From NCBI GenBank assembly GCA_004376205.1, contig SOKG01000290.1, forward strand, positions 1 to 11,316: a stretch of 11,316 nt of DNA. Reading direction: 5' to 3'. A program made the position numbers and the translations under genes. Positions 7,682 to 11,316 of the stretch are shown here, in pieces (the stretch's first letter is position 1; every line of letters starts with the position of its first letter). The notes below the pieces were generated by a model. That model saw nothing but the letters and a program-made list of their open reading frames with translations, did not search any database and was not told the DNA's origin. This DNA comes from Dehalococcoidia bacterium (GTDB lineage: Bacteria > Chloroflexota > Dehalococcoidia > SZUA-161).

Positions 7682-7710
7682 AGATTATCACAATATATTG
7701 ATGTTGTCAA
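7682..7710 (-). promoter_or_regulatory. sigma70-type promoter of the nrdR-nrdJ operon
   Basis: An exact -35 hexamer TTGACA occupies 7710-7705 on the minus strand. Two overlapping -10 readings exist: GATAAT (7689-7684, 15-base spacer, preceded by TG plus one base, an extended -10) and TAATCT (7687-7682, 17-base spacer). The start of transcription would fall near 7675-7679, giving a leader of about 35 bases. The distal NrdR box occupies the spacer, so repressor and RNA polymerase would compete. Confidence 0.75.
7688..7703. promoter_or_regulatory. distal NrdR box
   Basis: CAATATATTG at 7691-7700 repeats the proximal box exactly, 31 bp away centre to centre, about three helical turns. This matches the paired spacing known for NrdR operators in enterobacteria. 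It sits between the -35 and -10 elements of the nrdR promoter. Confidence 0.85.
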
Positions 7711-7764
7711 GGTGTTTTGGCTGGATTTTGAGCCTGTCGGGCAACCTTTTGGGCAACCTAGCGC

Positions 7765-8931
7765 TTAGCCTTGCTCGCGGCGTAGCGGTATCCAGTTGAA
7801 GAGCCGCCTCAGCTCGCCCCGCTCCCATGAAACCACTAGCGGGCCGGCGATGAAAAGGGAACTGTAGGTGCCCACGATGACGCCGATGGTCAGTGCCAGG
7901 ACAAAGTTGCTGATAGTCGCTCCGCCAAAGAGCAACAGGGCAAGGAGGACGAACAAGGTGGTCAGGCTAGTGCTGAGAGACCTTCCCAGGGTCTCAGTGA
8001 GGCTGGCATTGACGACTGACGCGAAATCCACGTTGATGTCTCGTCTCCTGTTCTCTCGAATGCGGTCGAAGACTACTATAGTATTGTTCACGCTGTAGCC
8101 GATGACGGTCAGCAACGCGATGATGAACATGGAGTTAACTTCCAGACTGAACAGGGAGAAGACTCCCAGAACTATCAGCGCGTCGTGCACCAGGGCCACG
8201 ATGGCGCACACTCCATAGCTGATAGGACGGACCAGCTTGCGAAAGGCCCAGGTAATATAGAGCAGAATTCCCGCCGCTGCTGCGATCACGGCATAGGTGG
8301 TATATTGGACACGCTCGGCGGCGACCTCAGGAGAGATTGAATAGACGTCGAGGGAATCCAGCAGTCCAAACTCCTCCTCCAGGGCTTGCTTGATCTCATC
8401 CTCTTCCTGTGTATCTATTGTCTCGGTTCTTATCAGGTAGGAATCAAGGGTAGTGCTCTCGATGCTGAACCCGGAGTATCCCAAATCGGCTAGCTTATCG
8501 CTCAAGTCCCCTTGACCTACCGTTTTCCCGAATATAAGAGCGAGTGTAGCATTTCCTACCGGGCTAGTAGTATTTCCCACAGCGCTGAAATCAGCTATCC
8601 TGATCGTTGTGTCAAACCTTGCCTGCAGGGCCTCGGCTAGCTGATCTTTTTCCTTCCCTCTTTCCTTGGGGTCCAGTGGCAGCTCCATGCCCAGAAGAAA
8701 GGCATCTTTGGCGCTGTGCTGGATGCTGGCGTTGGAGTGGTCAAGGGAGGTGAACTGATCTCTCAGGGCTGCTTCTCCCACCTCGTCCTCGAAGACCAGG
8801 GTCATGGTGGTACCGCTGCTGAACTCGATCCCCAGATTGAGCCCAGATGCTATCAGCGAGATGATGCCGATTAAGATCACCAGCCCCGATGCCAGGAAGA
8901 ACCATTTCCTTCTGGTTACAAAGTCAAACAC
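7765..8931 (-). CDS. secF: protein translocase subunit SecF
   Basis: SecF pairs with SecD in the cytoplasmic membrane and uses the proton gradient to help pull exported proteins through SecYEG. This 388-residue protein has a first membrane segment at about 13-31 that runs into GLNLGIEFSSGTTM (30-43), the SecD/SecF signature. A long outer-face domain (about 35-210) follows, then five more segments (about 212-230, 240-258, 263-283, 320-337, 342-364). VHD (248-250) and GYSVNNTIVVFDRIREN (278-294) are the conserved SecF membrane motifs. It is longer than E. coli SecF (323 residues), mainly in the outer domain. The start is GTG, directly after the secD stop, with AAGGAG 9 bases upstream. A 123-base gap separates it from nrdR. 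Confidence 0.95.
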   Translation of the reverse strand: MFDFVTRRKWFFLASGLVILIGIISLIASGLNLGIEFSSGTTMTLVFEDEVGEAALRDQFTSLDHSNASIQHSAKDAFLLGMELPLDPKERGKEKDQLAEALQARFDTTIRIADFSAVGNTTSPVGNATLALIFGKTVGQGDLSDKLADLGYSGFSIESTTLDSYLIRTETIDTQEEDEIKQALEEEFGLLDSLDVYSISPEVAAERVQYTTYAVIAAAAGILLYITWAFRKLVRPISYGVCAIVALVHDALIVLGVFSLFSLEVNSMFIIALLTVIGYSVNNTIVVFDRIRENRRRDINVDFASVVNASLTETLGRSLSTSLTTLFVLLALLLFGGATISNFVLALTIGVIVGTYSSLFIAGPLVVSWERGELRRLFNWIPLRREQG

Positions 8932-10344
8932 CTATTCCTGCTCCTTGGGAAGTGATATCTGCTCAACCCTCGACATGCCGAATAGCGAAAGGTGGCCTGC
9001 CAGGCGGGTGCCCACGAATAGACGCAGAAATGTCCTGGTGATGAATATGGCGGTAAACATGCTCAGCGCCACGCCTATGGCCAGTGTGAGGGCAAATCCC
9101 ATCACCCTGGGCTCTGCCAGGGCTCTCCCCATCAGCCAGAGGATGAGGCAGGTGATAAGGGTGGAGATGTTGCTATCACGAATGGCAACCCAGGCGCGAT
9201 TGAAGCCAGCCTCGATGGCTCCGCCAAGAGTTCGTCCTGCTCTCAGTTCCTCCTTCAGGCGCTCGAAGATGAGCACATTGGCGTCAACCGCCATGCCGAT
9301 GGAGAGGATGAAGGCAGCGAGGCCGGCAAGGGTGAGTGTGACCGGTATAAATTTGAATGCTGCCAGCACCAGGACGCCATAGATCAGCAAAGCGCCGCTG
9401 GCCAGCACGCCGGGTAGCCGATAGTAGAGCATCATGAAAGCCAGAACCAGAGCAAGTCCGACCGCTCCAGCGATAAGGCTTTTCCTTATCGAATCAGCAC
9501 CCAGGGTGGGGTCGATGTCCTCCCGAATAATGGGGCCTTCAAGGGCAACGGGCAAAGCACCTTCATTGAGCCAGATCTTCAGTTCACGCGCTTCGTCAAG
9601 GCTCCCGATGTTTTCGATGATCCCCCTCCCACCCTCAATTATGCTTTGGACTATTGGGCTGGAGACCCATGCATCGTCGAGGAAGATGCCCAGGGGCTTG
9701 CCGATGAGCCGAGCGGTTATCTGCGCGAACAGGTCCGCCCCCTCGCTGGTGAGCTCGAAGTGAACCTCGGGCTCGCTGGTTATGCGGCTGAATTCCACCC
9801 GGGTGTTTCTCTCTAGGTGCTCCCCTGTCAAATGAACCTCTCTACCTTTGCTGTTTATGGCCGTAGCTGGAATCCATTCTATCTCGCCCTGCTCTGTGAG
9901 AGATTCATAACCGGTGAAGAGCCCTTGAGCCGATAGGGCTTGAACCAGTTGCCAGCTCTCGTTGGTCAGCTCTCTGAAATCGAGCTCCGCCGTCTGGCCG
10001 ATGAGTCTAACTGCTGCGTTGATGTCCCTGACGCCGGGGAGTTGCACGGATATGCGGTCGGTGCCCTGCTTCTGGATAATCGGCTCAGAGACGCCATATT
10101 CATTGACTCTCCTCTCAATGATTGCCATAACGCCTTCTACGTCTTCTGCAGAGGTCTCGTTGCCGCCAGCTTTGTAGACAAGGTGGGTGCCGCCGCTGAG
10201 GTCCAGACCGAGCCTCATCCCCAGAGTGTTGTTGCCGGGGCTGCTATCGCCTATGCTGGGCGCATCTCGGATCAGCACCTCAGACAGACAGAGGCCAAAT
10301 ATGACAGCGATGAGAGCAAGCCTGATTAGGTTTCCGCGGTTCAC
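8932..10344 (-). CDS. secD: protein translocase subunit SecD
   Basis: SecD is the partner of SecF in the Sec translocon. At 470 residues it belongs to the shorter SecD forms (E. coli SecD is 615). It has an N-terminal membrane segment (about 6-24), MRLGLDLSGGTHLVY (43-57), and an outer-face domain with FELTSEGADLF (196-206) and LNEGALPVALE (259-269). Five segments follow from about 290. GMAVDANVLIFERLKEELR (350-368) includes Asp354, which corresponds to the acidic residue implicated in proton-driven function. The start is GTG: it shares its first G with the TAG stop of the HD gene, and GGGGAG (10351-10356) lies 6 bases upstream. The order secD then secF, with no bases between, suggests equal production of the two subunits. 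Confidence 0.96.
   Translation of the reverse strand: MNRGNLIRLALIAVIFGLCLSEVLIRDAPSIGDSSPGNNTLGMRLGLDLSGGTHLVYKAGGNETSAEDVEGVMAIIERRVNEYGVSEPIIQKQGTDRISVQLPGVRDINAAVRLIGQTAELDFRELTNESWQLVQALSAQGLFTGYESLTEQGEIEWIPATAINSKGREVHLTGEHLERNTRVEFSRITSEPEVHFELTSEGADLFAQITARLIGKPLGIFLDDAWVSSPIVQSIIEGGRGIIENIGSLDEARELKIWLNEGALPVALEGPIIREDIDPTLGADSIRKSLIAGAVGLALVLAFMMLYYRLPGVLASGALLIYGVLVLAAFKFIPVTLTLAGLAAFILSIGMAVDANVLIFERLKEELRAGRTLGGAIEAGFNRAWVAIRDSNISTLITCLILWLMGRALAEPRVMGFALTLAIGVALSMFTAIFITRTFLRLFVGTRLAGHLSLFGMSRVEQISLPKEQE
8941..8946 (-). promoter_or_regulatory. ribosome binding site of secF
   Basis: AAGGAG inside the 3' end of secD, 9 bases before the secF GTG. It supports a GTG start placed immediately after the secD TAG stop. 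Confidence 0.75.
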
Positions 10345-11315
10345 TAATCTCTCCCCAACCGTTTTGTCACGAAGTTGAGTGCTTCCTCAGCGGTACTGAT
10401 CTCTCCCGCAGCCTGTGCCTCCCGTACTGCCTCCAGCAACTCGCCAATCTGTGGACCTGGGGCCAGTCCAAGCTTATCGACTAAAGTGTGACCGTCTATC
10501 AACTTGGGTGGGACGACTGTAGCTTGTTCCTGGAACCATTTGAAAAGGACGTACTGCGTCGTCTCTACGTGCCTGTGCCACTCATCGAGGTCGAGCGTAG
10601 GCCCACGGGCTGCAAGATGGTCGGCAAGGCTGAGGAACAGAGTATCGATCCCCACCTCTGCGGTATCTCGGAAGTACCTGTAGATTGCACGGCGCGATGG
10701 CATCTCTTGAGCCACCATATATCCAGGCCTCATATGGTGTTCAATCATTAACTGCACCATCTTTATCTCACGGTTACTGAATCTCAACCGCTCCATGAGT
10801 TGGACTGCCATGGCTGCCCCCAGTTTGGCATGCCCCAAGAAGCGCATCCGTCCATTTTGCTCCACCGTTTTGGTGGTTGGCTTGCCCAGATCGTGGAGCA
10901 GGCCTGCCAGCTTCAAGAGTGCCCTTCTGGTCCGCCCAGCGGCGATCTCGCCGGCGAAGTGCTGAGCAATGTCTGGCGACCGGGGGACCGAAGTTAGAAG
11001 CTCATCTTCCACCTCGCCACCCTCCTCTTGGAGCAGGCGTTCCACGGCGGCGACGGTCTCCAGGGAGTGGTCGAAGACGTCCCAGAAATGCTCCTTCGGC
11101 TGTGTTGCCCCTTTGGTTGCAGCTAACTCGGGCATTATCGGGGCGAGCAGGCCCAGGCGGTCGAGGTAACGGAAAGAGTGATACGCCCGCGGGGTCTCGA
11201 CGATGCAACATAGCTCGTCTCGAAGCCGCTCCGCAGCGACGGTGGTGACGAGTCCATGGTCGCGCTGTATGAGGGCTTCGGTGGTGGTGTCAATGGAGAA
11301 GCTGAGCATTGCGGC
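10344..11315 (-). CDS. CCA tRNA nucleotidyltransferase/poly(A) polymerase-type protein with HD domain, C-terminal part (5' end outside window)
   Basis: The frame stays open to the right edge, with two alanine codons before the first visible Met (11309), so the N-terminus is missing. Counting from that Met, residues about 1-65 (ERLRDELCCIVETP, YLDRLGLLAPIMPEL) look like the RNA-binding domain that follows the nucleotidyltransferase head in class II CCA-adding enzymes and poly(A) polymerases. An HD phosphohydrolase domain follows: His81, the HD pair at 139-140 (LLHDLGKPTTK), His160, His191-192 and Asp230. The end (IDGHTLVDKLGLAPGPQIGELLEAV) is typical of bacterial CCA/poly(A) polymerase proteins with an HD domain. 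The likely role is repair or synthesis of tRNA 3' CCA ends, but the catalytic head is outside the window, so an HD-only relative cannot be excluded. The TAG stop shares one base with the secD start, implying coupling. Confidence 0.82.
   Translation of the reverse strand, partial: AAMLSFSIDTTTEALIQRDHGLVTTVAAERLRDELCCIVETPRAYHSFRYLDRLGLLAPIMPELAATKGATQPKEHFWDVFDHSLETVAAVERLLQEEGGEVEDELLTSVPRSPDIAQHFAGEIAAGRTRRALLKLAGLLHDLGKPTTKTVEQNGRMRFLGHAKLGAAMAVQLMERLRFSNREIKMVQLMIEHHMRPGYMVAQEMPSRRAIYRYFRDTAEVGIDTLFLSLADHLAARGPTLDLDEWHRHVETTQYVLFKWFQEQATVVPPKLIDGHTLVDKLGLAPGPQIGELLEAVREAQAAGEISTAEEALNFVTKRLGRD
10351..10356 (-). promoter_or_regulatory. ribosome binding site of secD
   Basis: GGGGAG in the 3' end of the HD gene, 6 bases before the secD GTG, supports the overlapping GTG start. 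Confidence 0.7.
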
Positions 11316-11316
11316 A

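Noticed and set aside
7711..7764. Possible terminator after secF (GGCT...AGCC followed by AAAAC on the minus strand)
   Set aside because: The stem is 4 bp with an 8-base loop, and the tail is A-rich rather than T-rich in the direction of transcription.

Overview
The window is a dense, moderately GC-rich bacterial chromosome segment made of housekeeping genes. I see no mobile element, CRISPR array, rRNA or tRNA, and no gap between genes longer than about 125 bases. Nine genes run on the minus strand, from the right edge leftward. One truncated gene on the plus strand meets them tail to tail at the left edge. The adenosylcobalamin-dependent (class II) ribonucleotide reductase, separate secD and secF genes, a tRNA nucleotidyltransferase/poly(A) polymerase-type HD gene and YggT-type membrane protein together suggest a Chloroflexota (Dehalococcoidia-like) genome. 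That placement is an impression from gene content and protein style, not a computed result.

Layout, left to right. 2-1057 (+) is the C-terminal part of a YtcJ-type amidohydrolase. 1061-1327 (-) is a YggT-family membrane protein, 1324-2136 (-) proC, and 2147-2815 (-) the YggS/PROSC PLP-binding protein. 2819-4459 (-) is a radical SAM protein of unknown function with a cysteine-rich tail. 4475-7066 (-) is nrdJ, the class II ribonucleotide reductase, and 7105-7641 (-) is its repressor nrdR. 7642-7764 is a short regulatory intergenic region. 7765-8931 (-) is secF, 8932-10344 (-) secD, and 10344-11315 (-) the C-terminal part of a CCA/poly(A) polymerase-like HD protein cut by the window edge.

Functionally there are two transcription blocks. 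The upstream block (HD/tRNA nucleotidyltransferase, secD, secF) has genes that overlap or abut and is probably one transcript serving tRNA 3' end maintenance and protein export. The downstream block starts at a promoter at about 7682-7710. That promoter has an exact TTGACA -35 element and carries two copies of the palindrome CAATATATTG, 31 bp centre to centre, which match the NrdR-box core. This predicts an autoregulated nrdR-nrdJ operon for deoxyribonucleotide supply. The genes after nrdJ (radical SAM, yggS, proC, yggT) follow with gaps of 15 bases or fewer, so they may be co-transcribed from the same NrdR-controlled promoter.

The most informative non-coding signal is this NrdR operator-promoter. 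It also shows that nrdR starts at 7641, not at an upstream in-frame ATG that lies inside the promoter. I found no convincing new system; the least understood gene is the radical SAM protein directly behind nrdJ.
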